Shown piece after piece: positions 44,832 to 58,236 of a stretch of DNA of 64,000 bases. The notes below the pieces were generated by a model. The model made no database searches. It had not been told where the DNA came from and saw only the letters and a program-made list of their open reading frames with translations. Positions within the stretch are counted from its first letter, which is position 1; each line of letters opens with the position of its first letter. The stretch lies in NCBI GenBank assembly GCA_905213905.1, contig CAJMKD010000002.1:191865-255864 (forward strand), given 5' to 3'. The DNA is from an uncultured Sutterella sp. (GTDB lineage Bacteria; Pseudomonadota; Gammaproteobacteria; Burkholderiales; Burkholderiaceae_F). Both the position numbers and the translations under genes were made by a program.

Positions 44832-44961
44832 CTCGTGTTGCCTGAGGTTGCCTGAGACAGCCTCAGTACCGGAATCAAAAACAGCGCTAGACCCTTGACA
44901 GCGGGTGGGTGGTCCAGAGATAAGTGGCAGGAAACGTGAAAAGAAAAGGAGAACAAAGCGC

Positions 44962-45825
44962 ATGAATACCATCCGCGCCGACCATGCGTTTCTCGAGGCG
45001 CTCCACTGTCAGCGTCTTTTCCCTGACGACGCAGTGATTCCCCTTGTCTGCTGGCTGACGCCTCGCGTGCCTGAGGCGATTGAGTCGCTCATTCGGCAAG
45101 TCGGTCACGTGAAGCGTCTGCGCGCGGGCGAGTATGTTTTCGGCCCGAAAGACCGCTACGATGCGATCGTCCTCATGACGGCGGGCCTCGGCGGGCGCGC
45201 TTTCGGCAGCGAATACACGCAGTCCAACAACGCCATTGCGCTGTCCGTGCCGGGAAGAATCATCGGCGGCAACCACTGTTTCTTTTCTGGGCGTCCGGGT
45301 GTCGGCCGCTACCAGTTTCTGACGGAAGGCGAGGCGATTTACGCGCCCCGCATGCGGATACTTGAAGCGATTCGCCGCGATGCAGATCTGTTTGAGCGAT
45401 TCGCGGCATACCTTGACGAGCTCTTTCAGGCAGATCGCCTAGGGTTCGGCGCGATTGCGCTTCTGCCCGTCAAAAGCCGCCTTCTGCTTTGGCTTCTGGC
45501 TTGGGGCATGACTTTCGGCGATCTGCAGAAGAACAACGGAGAAACTCGACTCGTTTTCGAGCCGATGCTCTCCGTGGGGCTCCTCTCGCGTGTTGTAAGC
45601 GCCAATCCGAGTCAGGTGAAGCGCGACCTTCTCTCGCTCAGAAAAACGGATGTGCTGCGCCGCGACGGTCCCCGTGCATCAGTGGCGCCTGAAGCGCTTG
45701 ATGCAGTCTGGGCGTGGCTGCGCAATTCCGAGGAACTGGCCGCAGTCTATCGGCGGCCAGTGGACTGGCGGGGCTTCGTGACGCGCTATCCGCGCGGACG
45801 GGTTCCAATGCTCGGTGCACGATGA
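44962..45825 (+). CDS. Crp/Fnr-family transcriptional regulator
   Basis: 287 residues with a divergent cyclic-nucleotide-binding-like beta-barrel (about 35-140, LRAGEYVFGPKDRYDAIVLM) and a C-terminal winged helix with recognition segment SRVVSANPSQVKRDLLSLRK. Neither the Cys pattern of FNR nor the cAMP-binding Arg/Ser pattern of CRP is evident, so the signal is unknown. AAGGAG lies nine bases before the ATG at 44962. It stands at the edge of the IS region and has no operon partner; the glycosyltransferase gene downstream converges on it. Confidence 0.82.
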   Translation: MNTIRADHAFLEALHCQRLFPDDAVIPLVCWLTPRVPEAIESLIRQVGHVKRLRAGEYVFGPKDRYDAIVLMTAGLGGRAFGSEYTQSNNAIALSVPGRIIGGNHCFFSGRPGVGRYQFLTEGEAIYAPRMRILEAIRRDADLFERFAAYLDELFQADRLGFGAIALLPVKSRLLLWLLAWGMTFGDLQKNNGETRLVFEPMLSVGLLSRVVSANPSQVKRDLLSLRKTDVLRRDGPRASVAPEALDAVWAWLRNSEELAAVYRRPVDWRGFVTRYPRGRVPMLGAR

Positions 45826-45889
45826 AAGGCGAAAAGAGGCTAGCGGTGCTTTTGAGCAAGAGGTTAGATATCTAACATTCAATTGAAGA

Positions 45890-47131
45890 CTAAGAAGCGG
45901 AACTTTGCATCTGAGTCTTCGTAACCTCTCGCTGTTCGCTGATCAACTCACGGATGAGCTTGTCCCAAGCACCCCAAACGGCATCAGCGGAAAAAGCCTT
46001 CATGTCCTGTCGTCCTTGCGCACCAAGCTGTCGGCGCAAGTCTTCGCTCATCATCAGTTTGGCGAGGCCTTCTGCAAAAGCTTCCGGTGTTGGATCGGTC
46101 AAAAAGCCATTTGAACCGTCTTTAATCAAAGAATTAACGCCGCTGCAGTCTTTGCAGCCAACTGCCGGCAATCCCATGGAAAACGCTTCTGCAAGAGCAA
46201 GTGGGAAACCTTCATAAAGTGACGGAAAAGCAAAAATAGACGCATTTTGCAATACACCAGCTATATTGTTTGTAGTGCCTCGGAAGAACATTCGATCGCT
46301 GAGCCCTTTCTCATGAATCAAATGCTCGATCTTGTACCAAAAAGTTTCATCGATTCTTTCGCCGTACCACTCACAAATCCAGTCGGGAAAATGGTCTTTT
46401 AATAGAGCGAAGGCTTCAAGGAGCAAATGTGGTCTCTTTGGGCTATCAATACGTGCTACCGTAATAATTCGCTTTATCGAAAGATTTGCTGATTCATTGT
46501 ATTTTGGCGCGATATTCGGGATCGCTACAATTCTCGTATTGGGTAACCAAGCTTTAGTTTCAGCTATGTACTCAGGCAGAAGAACCTGAAGAGCATCAGT
46601 ACTTTCGAGTGCTTTTCGATATGTGTGGAAGGTGCTTGCGTTGAAATAGCAAATAGGATTGCTATGAAACATGGTAACAAGCGGTGTCTTGATGTTTAGA
46701 CAATTCCGTAAAATCCAAGTGCTCTCTGCCTGATATGAGATGAAAATATCTGTTTTGGGCAATTCAGCAATTGCTTCGGCGATACATTTTGCACGCCACT
46801 TGGGGTTAAGAAGATCACGGAGAAGTTTCCGTTTTAATTTGCTCAAACGGAGGCATCTCAAATTACGCCAGGGGTTTTTATATAGGAACGGCAAAGGCGG
46901 TTTTTGGAACGAGTTGATGCATCGGACATTTTTGTCAACATGGAACCCTGGTGCTCCCTGATTGGGATCGCAGAAAAGTGCGGTGACTTCGTAGCCGCGC
47001 TTGACGAGCGCATTTGCCATGTCGCAAAAAACTTTCTCAGTTCCTCCTTTGGCGTTGACGACTCGCCAAACGTTAACGAGAACGACGTGCGGCTTTTTGG
47101 CACCGCTGAAGGACAAGGACTTTTCATCCAT
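45890..47131 (-). CDS. Glycosyltransferase, GT4-like (GT-B fold)
   Basis: About 413 residues. N-terminal domain with VLVNVWRVVNAKGGTEKVFCDMANALVKRGYEV, typical of retaining GT4 enzymes; C-terminal donor-binding domain with VARIDSPKRPHLLLEAF and the nucleotide-sugar motif FAFPSLYEGFPLALAEAFSMGLPAV (E-x7-E). No membrane segment. Likely acts on lipopolysaccharide or another surface glycan. Start unsure: ATG 47131 lies after the preceding terminator; ATG 47167 would lie inside its T-run. It is AT-richer than its neighbours and isolated from other glycan genes, suggesting transfer. Confidence 0.86.
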   Translation of the reverse strand: MDEKSLSFSGAKKPHVVLVNVWRVVNAKGGTEKVFCDMANALVKRGYEVTALFCDPNQGAPGFHVDKNVRCINSFQKPPLPFLYKNPWRNLRCLRLSKLKRKLLRDLLNPKWRAKCIAEAIAELPKTDIFISYQAESTWILRNCLNIKTPLVTMFHSNPICYFNASTFHTYRKALESTDALQVLLPEYIAETKAWLPNTRIVAIPNIAPKYNESANLSIKRIITVARIDSPKRPHLLLEAFALLKDHFPDWICEWYGERIDETFWYKIEHLIHEKGLSDRMFFRGTTNNIAGVLQNASIFAFPSLYEGFPLALAEAFSMGLPAVGCKDCSGVNSLIKDGSNGFLTDPTPEAFAEGLAKLMMSEDLRRQLGAQGRQDMKAFSADAVWGAWDKLIRELISEQREVTKTQMQSSAS

Positions 47132-47177
47132 GATTGATGTGATCGGCGATGTATGCTGCTTCAGCATGATTGAAAAC

Positions 47178-47208
47178 AAAAAAAGGGGCCGTCCTCACAG
47201 ACGGTCCC
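47178..47208 (-). terminator. Terminator of the FixJ-type regulator gene
   Basis: GGGACCGTC/GACGGCCCC (one mismatch; 47200-47208/47185-47193) read leftward runs into seven T. It lies about 70 bases past the regulator stop and before the glycosyltransferase start. Confidence 0.82.
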
Positions 47209-47278
47209 GTAGATTTTGCACGCCCGTTGTTACAGATGGCATTGCGTCTGCGGGCGCATGCTACTCATTGGATTATTG

Positions 47279-48136
47279 TTAGCGACGGATATCAAGCGTC
47301 GAAGGCAGATCCGGAAGGGTCGACATGCCCGGATGCGCAGCCTCGGCGCGCGCACGCGCCTCTTCTTCAGCCACGCGTGCCTGATCCATGCGGCGCATGT
47401 GTTCTTCATTTTCCTTCGTGTGCGGGAGGCCCGCTTCAGCGGTCATGCTGGGCAGGCCTGCAATTGCTTCCGCGAGCGTCGCGCTGATCTTCGGGAAGAG
47501 TTCAGACTTCACAACGACGCGCATGAGGTCTGCGACAGTGCCCGAACCGGTCTTATCCATGATCGAGGCGCGGTGCGCTTCAACGGTCTTGATCGAGATG
47601 CCGAGGTCATCGGCAATCTGCTTGTTGAGGCGGCCGTTCACGATGCGCTCGAGCACCTGCTGTTCACGCGGCGTGAGCTTTTCGATGAGACTGCGGTTCG
47701 CGTCGAGCTGAATGCGGCGGCGGCGCATTTCGCGCGCGCGGTCGAGCATGCGGCGCACGAGCTCCTGCATGGGCTTCTGCTGGAAGGGCTTCTGGATGAA
47801 ATCGACGGCGCCCTTCTTGAAGGCTTCAACGGCCTGCGGCACATCGCCGTGGCCCGTGATGAAGATGAAGGGGGCGTTGATGTGGCGCTTCAGGAGGTGG
47901 TCCTGAACGTCCGCGCCCGACATGCCCGGCATGCGCAGGTCGCAGAGAATCACAGACGGGACATTCTCGTTGAACTGAGCGATGAAGGTCTCGCCGCTTT
48001 CATAATCTTCGATGCGGTAGTCGGGAGATTCGAGAAGCCATTTGAGCGAATCGCGGATTTCGAGTTCATCGTCAACGATGTAGACGATGCCGGGCTGTTC
48101 GAGAACATCGTTGCTGTAATCGTAGTTCGGATTCAT
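47279..48136 (-). CDS. FixJ/TodT-type response regulator
   Basis: 285 residues: receiver domain with VYIVDDELEIRDSL, phosphoacceptor Asp66 in LCDLRMPGMSG, TGHGD and the Lys in FIQKPF; then a LuxR/FixJ helix-turn-helix (LTPREQQVLERIVNGRLNKQIADDLGISIKTVEAHRASIM). About 80 residues follow the HTH, with a charged Ala/Glu/Arg-rich helix (RVAEEEARARAEAAH) not usual in the family. Encoded 109 bases downstream of the PAS kinase on the same strand, which should be its partner. Related pairs (DctS/DctR, TodS/TodT) control carboxylate or aromatic use; targets here are unknown. Confidence 0.9.
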   Translation of the reverse strand: MNPNYDYSNDVLEQPGIVYIVDDELEIRDSLKWLLESPDYRIEDYESGETFIAQFNENVPSVILCDLRMPGMSGADVQDHLLKRHINAPFIFITGHGDVPQAVEAFKKGAVDFIQKPFQQKPMQELVRRMLDRAREMRRRRIQLDANRSLIEKLTPREQQVLERIVNGRLNKQIADDLGISIKTVEAHRASIMDKTGSGTVADLMRVVVKSELFPKISATLAEAIAGLPSMTAEAGLPHTKENEEHMRRMDQARVAEEEARARAEAAHPGMSTLPDLPSTLDIRR

Positions 48137-48245
48137 AGTGGTTTTTTTGCTGATTGACTGGGTAGTCCCGAAAAAGTGATTCGTCTATTTTAGCAAGCCT
48201 AAGACGAGCTTTACGGGTTGGAAAAAATAATCGAACGCCGCTTTT

Positions 48246-50771
48246 TCAACCAAGGCCGGCTTCACGCGCTGCGCGTTCGGCTTCGGCTTTCTCTTCGCGC
48301 TCGCGTTTTTTTGCAATATCGGCCTCAGAAGCGATCGCCACGCGGAAGGCAAAAGTTGTGCCGCCCCCTGGCGTATCCTCAACGCGGATGCGTCCGCCGT
48401 GCACTTCTGCAATGGTGCGGCAGATGTTGAGGCCCATGCCCATGCCCTCTGTTTTGGTCGAGTAGAAGGCGTCGAAGAGCTGCGCTTTATTTTCAGCGCT
48501 GATGCCGGGGCCGTGGTCGACCACGCGGAACTCGACATGCGCGCGGCCTTCGGCGTCGAGCGCATCATCTTCTGCATGCACCGCGTCTGCATACACTTCA
48601 ATGGTGCGGTTGTCGCTTGCTGCGGTGGCTTCGACCGCGTTCTTGATGAGGTTGAGGAGCACCTGCTCGAGCATCACGCTGTCGCCGAGCAAAAGCGGGA
48701 GGCCGGGTTCGATGTGAATCTCAATTTTGGCGTTGGTCTTCCTGGCCTGAATGAGCGCGAGCTCCATTGTCTCCTGCACGACTGTTTCGGCCGCGACGGG
48801 CTCGAGCACCGGATCCGTTTTCTTTGCAAAGCCCCGGATGCGCAGAATGATTCGGCCGGCGCGCTCGGCGAGGCTGGCAATTTTTCGGAAGGCCGTGGCG
48901 CTCTGCTCGACCGTGAGCCGGTTTTCTTCAATGCGAGAGAGCGAGCCGCCCGCGTAATTCGCTATGGCGGCGAGCGGCTGATTGAGCTCATGAGCGAGCG
49001 AACTCGCCATTTCACCCATTGTGACGAGGCGCTGCGTCGACTCGGCACGGCGCATCTGCGCTTCGCGCGCGAGCTCGAGCTCGCGCTTGGTGGTGATGTC
49101 GCTTGCAATCGCTAGGAGCGCGGGTTCGCCGCCCGTCCAGCGGATTTCCTGCGTGCGAACGTCCCACCAGCGGCCCGTTTCGGCATCGTGGATGCCGCCC
49201 GTATCGACGCGGGCGTCTGCGGAAAGGGCCTGCGCAAAAATGCGGGCGGCCGCAGCCGGGCAATTCGCAAAGATGCGGTCAAAGCTTCGATTGGTAAAGA
49301 GAAGCTTCTTGCAGTCGGGGAGCTCGAGCACCGCAATGGCCGAATTGAGCGAATCCATGACAAGCGTGAAGCGCGAGTTGGCGGCTTCAAGCGCCATTTT
49401 GGCTTCCACGGCTTCTGAAACGTCGTAAAGCGCACCGATCACGCCGAGCTGGCGGTTGTTTTCGTCGTATAGGGGCGAGAGGCGCGTTTCGGCATAGAAA
49501 GTTTCGCCGTTGGGCCGCTGCGCTTTGAATTGGTAGGGGCCCCCGAGCTTTTCAAGCCGCTCGAGCGCCTCTGCCTTGTCAATGGCAGTTGCATCGCTCC
49601 AATAGGAATAGGGCGGCTTTTGGCCGATCAGCTTTTCGGCCGGCGTGTCGACAAGCTTCTGAAAGGTTTCGTTCACGTAGAGAATGCGGCCTTCGTCGGT
49701 CGAGACGCGCAGTCCCACAACGGCCGATTCAGAAATGGCGCGGCGCAGCGAGTATTCGGCAGCAAGCAGGCGGTGTGCGAGATGCTGTTTGCGCTGGTAG
49801 TAGAAAAGGAAGCAGACCGCAGTGAAGAGCATGAGCCCGAATCCCGTCAGTGCAAAGATAGGGAGCCGATTCATCGCAAAAAGCGCATGCGCATAGCTCA
49901 CGCCTTCGACGCGGACGTCTTCGGCCGGCGGAAAGCCGAGAAAGCTCACGGGAGCGGAGTAGACAAGCGGGCTGCTGCGGGTGGCGGCATCAACCTTGAC
50001 GGTCTTGGGGAGCCGCTCGCCGTTGGCGCGGAAGGCAAAGGCATAGCCGTCGAGGACGCCTTCGCTTCGCTCGGCCGCGTCAGCAAGAATGCGCGTGAGG
50101 TCAATGCGTGCAACGAGCACATGCCGGCGCGTGGGCATCGGACTCATCACGTTGATGTAGACGCGGCTGAAGTCTTCGCGCGAATAAAGGGATGAGACTG
50201 CGGAGGCGTCGGTTTCGAAAACAGTTTCGAAAACTTCGGATGAGCCGCCGTCGCGAATGGGAAGGCCGGACTGAAAATGATCCTGCACGGGGGTAGCGGG
50301 CGAGACCCAGGACTGAAGCACGATCCCCTTGCGGTCAACAATGGCGATTTCGAGCACTTCCCGACGGGCGAGCATGAGGGAACTCGCAGAGAGTTCCGCC
50401 GTTGCAATCGGATAGGCGTCCGGATAGGGGATGGACGAGGGCATGAGCCGCATACTCGTCTTCTGCAGGAGCTCGGCTGTGCCCAGCAGTCTTGATTCGA
50501 TGCGCTGAACGACGAGGTCGGTCGATTGCTTGAGACGGATCTCCTCCACGCGTTCATCGGCGTCGATCACGACGAAGCCGATCCCGGCAAGGAGCACGCC
50601 GACGAGGATCACGGCGGCCCAAGACGCCCAAAGCGCATGGTTGGTGAATTTGGGCACCTGATCGGCAGTGTTGAGCTTCTGAAAGACCGCAGCGGTGGAT
50701 TGTTCGGAATAGACGGGAGGCATCGCGCTCGGAGAATTCTGTTTCGAGTGGCGTGAGGCGATTTGGTTCAC
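48246..50771 (-). CDS. Membrane PAS-domain sensor histidine kinase
   Basis: 841 residues. Membrane helix at about 48-72, a large periplasmic sensor region (about 73-300, Cache-like), a second helix about 305-325, two PAS domains (SAVVGLRVSTDEGRILYVNE and the segment from RFTLVMDSLNSAIAVLELPD), the phosphoacceptor MASSLAHELNQPLAAIANYA, and the ATPase domain with NLIKNAVEA, DHGPGIS, EGMGMGLNICRTIAEVHGG. The HELNQPL box is typical of FixL/DctS/TodS-type kinases. A Lys/Glu/Arg-rich tail ends the protein. Partner is the FixJ-type regulator downstream. An external small molecule is the likely signal. Confidence 0.92.
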   Translation of the reverse strand: MNQIASRHSKQNSPSAMPPVYSEQSTAAVFQKLNTADQVPKFTNHALWASWAAVILVGVLLAGIGFVVIDADERVEEIRLKQSTDLVVQRIESRLLGTAELLQKTSMRLMPSSIPYPDAYPIATAELSASSLMLARREVLEIAIVDRKGIVLQSWVSPATPVQDHFQSGLPIRDGGSSEVFETVFETDASAVSSLYSREDFSRVYINVMSPMPTRRHVLVARIDLTRILADAAERSEGVLDGYAFAFRANGERLPKTVKVDAATRSSPLVYSAPVSFLGFPPAEDVRVEGVSYAHALFAMNRLPIFALTGFGLMLFTAVCFLFYYQRKQHLAHRLLAAEYSLRRAISESAVVGLRVSTDEGRILYVNETFQKLVDTPAEKLIGQKPPYSYWSDATAIDKAEALERLEKLGGPYQFKAQRPNGETFYAETRLSPLYDENNRQLGVIGALYDVSEAVEAKMALEAANSRFTLVMDSLNSAIAVLELPDCKKLLFTNRSFDRIFANCPAAAARIFAQALSADARVDTGGIHDAETGRWWDVRTQEIRWTGGEPALLAIASDITTKRELELAREAQMRRAESTQRLVTMGEMASSLAHELNQPLAAIANYAGGSLSRIEENRLTVEQSATAFRKIASLAERAGRIILRIRGFAKKTDPVLEPVAAETVVQETMELALIQARKTNAKIEIHIEPGLPLLLGDSVMLEQVLLNLIKNAVEATAASDNRTIEVYADAVHAEDDALDAEGRAHVEFRVVDHGPGISAENKAQLFDAFYSTKTEGMGMGLNICRTIAEVHGGRIRVEDTPGGGTTFAFRVAIASEADIAKKREREEKAEAERAAREAGLG

Positions 50772-50904
50772 CCAAAGACAAAAGGCAGCTCCATTTTAGA
50801 CGGGCCGCACCGGCGGCCGACTACAATGCGCTCCGATGATTGCGGGCGACGGCCGTGGACGCGCTCCGCGAATGACATTCGATTTTTTCTGGAAGGCAAC
50901 AACC

Positions 50905-51573
50905 ATGGCTCTCTCTCAGACCGAACTGAAGCGCGAAGTGGCGCGCGCCGCCCTTCGCTATGTTGAACCTGGCCGCATCCTTGGCGTCGGCACGGGCTCG
51001 ACCGTGGATCTCTTCATTGACGAGCTTGCCGCCATGCGCGGCGACGTGCCTGCCTGCGTTTCGAGCTCCGTTCGTTCGACGAAGCGCCTGGAGGCGCTCG
51101 GCTTCCGGGTGATCGATCTCAACGAGCTCGGCGACGAAGGCATCGGCGTCTACATTGACGGCGCCGACGAAATCGATCCGGGCTTTTCGATGATCAAGGG
51201 CGGCGGCGGGGCGCTGACGCGCGAAAAGATCGTCGCGAGCGTCTCGAAGACCTTCGTCTGCATTGCGGACGCTTCAAAGAAAGTGGATGTGCTCGGGCGC
51301 TTTCCACTGCCTGTCGAAGTGATTCCGATGGCAGCCGCTGCGGTGAAGCGCCGTCTTGAGGCGCTCGGCGCATCGGTGCAGCTGCGCGACTTCACGACCG
51401 ACAACGGCTGCTCGATTCTCGACGCTTCCGGACTCGCTATTACGGCGCCGAAGACGCTTGAAGATGAAATCAACTCGTGGCCCGGCGTCGTGACCGTCGG
51501 TCTTTTTGCGAACCGCGGCGCCGATGTGCTTCTGCTCGGCACGAACGAAGGCGTGAAGACCTTCGAGCGATAA
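50905..51573 (+). CDS. rpiA: Ribose-5-phosphate isomerase A
   Basis: Interconverts ribose 5-phosphate and ribulose 5-phosphate. The 222-residue protein has [16 protein letters not shown], the catalytic-site [29 protein letters not shown] (Asp and Glu bases), and [14 protein letters not shown]. The ATG at 50905 ([17 protein letters not shown]) has GGAAGG just upstream; a longer frame to 50836 is unsupported. Divergent from the sensor kinase and convergent with yggX. Confidence 0.96.
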   Translation: MALSQTELKREVARAALRYVEPGRILGVGTGSTVDLFIDELAAMRGDVPACVSSSVRSTKRLEALGFRVIDLNELGDEGIGVYIDGADEIDPGFSMIKGGGGALTREKIVASVSKTFVCIADASKKVDVLGRFPLPVEVIPMAAAAVKRRLEALGASVQLRDFTTDNGCSILDASGLAITAPKTLEDEINSWPGVVTVGLFANRGADVLLLGTNEGVKTFER

Positions 51574-51587
51574 GAGGCTGCGCGAGG

Positions 51588-51633
51588 CAAAAATAAAGCG
51601 CCGCGGCTGTCTGCAGGGGACACGCCGCGGCGC
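51588..51633 (-). terminator. Terminator between convergent rpiA and yggX
   Basis: A perfect nine-base stem GCGCCGCGG/CCGCGGCGC (51598-51606/51625-51633) read leftward is followed by TTTATTTTTG, ending yggX; on the plus strand there is no T-run. Confidence 0.85.
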
Positions 51634-51653
51634 CTCAAGCGCAAGCGCTCAAG

Positions 51654-51941
51654 TTATTCGGCCTTCTTTTCTTCTGGCGCGACGTAGTTCGGCACCGAAA
51701 CGTCGCCGCCGTCGCCGAAGAAGTAGCGCTCGCACTGGCTCATCAGGTGCTTGCGCGCGTTGCTGTCGGCCAGATTAAGGCCGTATTCATTCACCATCAT
51801 CGTCTGCAGCCGCGTCCATTCGGCCCAGGCTTCCTTGCTGACGCTGCGCCAGATGCGCACGCCGAGGTCGCCCGGGAAGGGCGGATAATCGAGGCCTTCG
51901 GCCTCTTTGTTGAGCTTGACGCAGTGAACAGTGCGCGCCAT
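51654..51941 (-). CDS. yggX: Probable Fe(2+)-trafficking protein YggX
   Basis: Small protein that protects iron-sulfur clusters from oxidative damage. The 95-residue product begins [20 protein letters not shown] with the conserved Cys7, continues [20 protein letters not shown], and has the family's [26 protein letters not shown]. Slightly acidic tail. Often next to mutY; here it stands divergent from hrpA. Confidence 0.95.
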   Translation of the reverse strand: MARTVHCVKLNKEAEGLDYPPFPGDLGVRIWRSVSKEAWAEWTRLQTMMVNEYGLNLADSNARKHLMSQCERYFFGDGGDVSVPNYVAPEEKKAE

Positions 51942-52368
51942 AAGCGCCTCCTATTGAAATATTGAAAGACGGTTCGTCGTTCGATTGGCAGGAACTTGCC
52001 GGCCGGACGCCTCACTTTTGGCGCCCGCCTGGCGGATCGGTAGAGTTTAGCGGACTCGCGCAGGTCCCGCCCGTTAGAATTCGGTGCGCACAAATGGTCA
52101 ACGAATGCGGCGAGATGGCGAAAGCATGCTTCAGGTCGGTGCAATGCCTCGGTTGCGCAGCGTTTCCTCGCGCGAAGGGGGCTGCGAAAGAAGTGCGCAC
52201 TCTCAGCGCGAAGGCCCGGAAGCACGCAAGGAGAACTGAAGTGAATGCTTCCTAGCGCATCTTTATCTGTTGATAAAGAAGAAAGCGGCAAGCGACGCAG
52301 CCTCATTGGCGCGCGTGCCGGCACATTCCCGTTCATCACGACACAACAACACGAATCGGATACGACAC
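51942..52368. other. Divergent intergenic region yggX-hrpA
   Basis: 427 bases that should hold promoters for both genes. An in-frame extension of hrpA begins at 52270, but its first 33 residues look unlike the family. I see no riboswitch, repeat or clear promoter pair. Confidence 0.35.
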
Positions 52369-56895
<4,527 letters not shown>

Positions 56896-57048
56896 TCGGT
56901 GTGTTGCTTGGCGCTTTTACGATTTTTCGATGCGTAGGGGCTTGCTACGCCGCGAATGCGGACAGACAATAAAAAGCTTCGCGCCGATTGACGCATCGGC
57001 GCGAACTCTTCGCTGCCTTTTTTTCCTTTATTGCTCGCCTTTCCTGCC

Positions 57049-58143
57049 ATGCTTTTGACGACTAAAAAGTTGATTCTCACCACAGTAGCCGCCTTCGGCT
57101 TCGCAACCGTTGCCTGCGGTCCTGTTCTAGCCGAAAGTTCGGGCGCTGCGGTGAAGACGACGAGCGTCAAGAAGCAGAGCGCAGCAAAAACGACAGCATC
57201 TAAGAAGACAATTGTTAAAGCAACGGCAAAAAAGGCTTCGGCCAAAAAAGTGCAGAAGGCGTCTGCCCGGAAAGCAGGCGTGCGGCGCACGTCGCTCAAG
57301 AAGCGCCGCACGGGCGCTTCGCCTTCGCAGGCGACGCTCGCGGGCTTGCGAAAGACTGAGGATCCGCTCCTGCTCGGCAGTTCCGTGGCGTATGCGGTCG
57401 ATCAGGATACCGGCGAGGAGCTTGTCGTCAAGAATGCCGACGTGCCCTTGCCGATTGCTTCCGTCACGAAGCTCATGACGGCGCTTGTCGTTGCCGAAAG
57501 CGACCTGCCGCTGGACGAAAAGATCCGCATTACGCGCGACGACTATGTGCGCTCGAATGCTTATTCGAAGCTCACGAAGGGCATGGTGATGACGCGGGAG
57601 GCTGTTCTCAAGGCGGCGCTCATGTCGAGCGACAATCGAGCGGCACATGCGCTTGCGAGAACCTATCCGGGCGGCATCAAGCTCTTTATCCGCAAAATGA
57701 ACGAAAAGGCTGCGGAACTCGGCATGACGGATTCCTATTTCGCAGATCCGACGGGGCTCGACAACCGTAACCACTCCACTGCCCGCGATCTCGGCAAGCT
57801 TGTTGCGGCCGTATATGAATACCAGGCCATTCGCAGCGCTTCGACAGCGCCGACAGCGCAGCTGCGCGCCGGACGGCGCACGCTCAATCTCAAGACGACG
57901 AACCGCCTCATCGGCGATCCGTCCTGGCGCATCGGCATCCAAAAGACTGGTTTTACGACAGCAGCAGGGCGCTGCATGGTCGTGCAGAGTGAAGTGGGCG
58001 ACCGCCGGCTCGTGATGGTCGTGCTCGACAGCCCCAACAATGCGCAGCGCGCCAACGACATGCGCACGATGCGCGCTTATGTCGAAATCGAAAAGACGTT
58101 TGAGAAGGACTTTTCGGGTACAAGACCCTATGAAATTTTCTGA
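57049..58143 (+). CDS. pbpG: D-alanyl-D-alanine endopeptidase (PBP7-like, S11 family)
   Basis: Low-molecular-mass penicillin-binding protein that cleaves peptidoglycan cross-links in the periplasm. The 364-residue precursor has a signal peptide (MLLTTKKLILTTVAAFGFAT to LAES), then a linker of about 60 residues built of Lys, Ala, Thr and Ser, and the catalytic domain with SVTKLMTALV (Ser-x-x-Lys), SSDNRAAHALA (Ser-Asp-Asn) and GIQKTGFTTAAGRC (Lys-Thr-Gly). ATG 57049 is preferred over a TTG six codons upstream. The histone-H1-like basic linker should bind anionic polymers or the wall. Confidence 0.9.
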   Translation: MLLTTKKLILTTVAAFGFATVACGPVLAESSGAAVKTTSVKKQSAAKTTASKKTIVKATAKKASAKKVQKASARKAGVRRTSLKKRRTGASPSQATLAGLRKTEDPLLLGSSVAYAVDQDTGEELVVKNADVPLPIASVTKLMTALVVAESDLPLDEKIRITRDDYVRSNAYSKLTKGMVMTREAVLKAALMSSDNRAAHALARTYPGGIKLFIRKMNEKAAELGMTDSYFADPTGLDNRNHSTARDLGKLVAAVYEYQAIRSASTAPTAQLRAGRRTLNLKTTNRLIGDPSWRIGIQKTGFTTAAGRCMVVQSEVGDRRLVMVVLDSPNNAQRANDMRTMRAYVEIEKTFEKDFSGTRPYEIF

Positions 58144-58184
58144 AAGCTTTAAAAGCTATGCGATCTGACGCTCTGTGAAGCAGC

Positions 58185-58218
58185 AAAAAAAAGCGGCGCT
58201 TGAAAGCGCCGCTTTTTT
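58185..58218. terminator. Bidirectional terminator between pbpG and the iron-sulfur reductase gene
   Basis: AGCGGCGCT/AGCGCCGCT with A- and T-runs on both sides (58185-58200/58205-58218) lies between two convergent genes and fits termination in both directions. Confidence 0.92.
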
Positions 58219-58236
58219 CCTCAAATAAAAACCAAA

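Noticed and set aside
42150..44961. CRISPR array
   Set aside because: Repeats are inverted or two-copy only; there is no regular repeat-spacer pattern, and no cas genes lie in the window.
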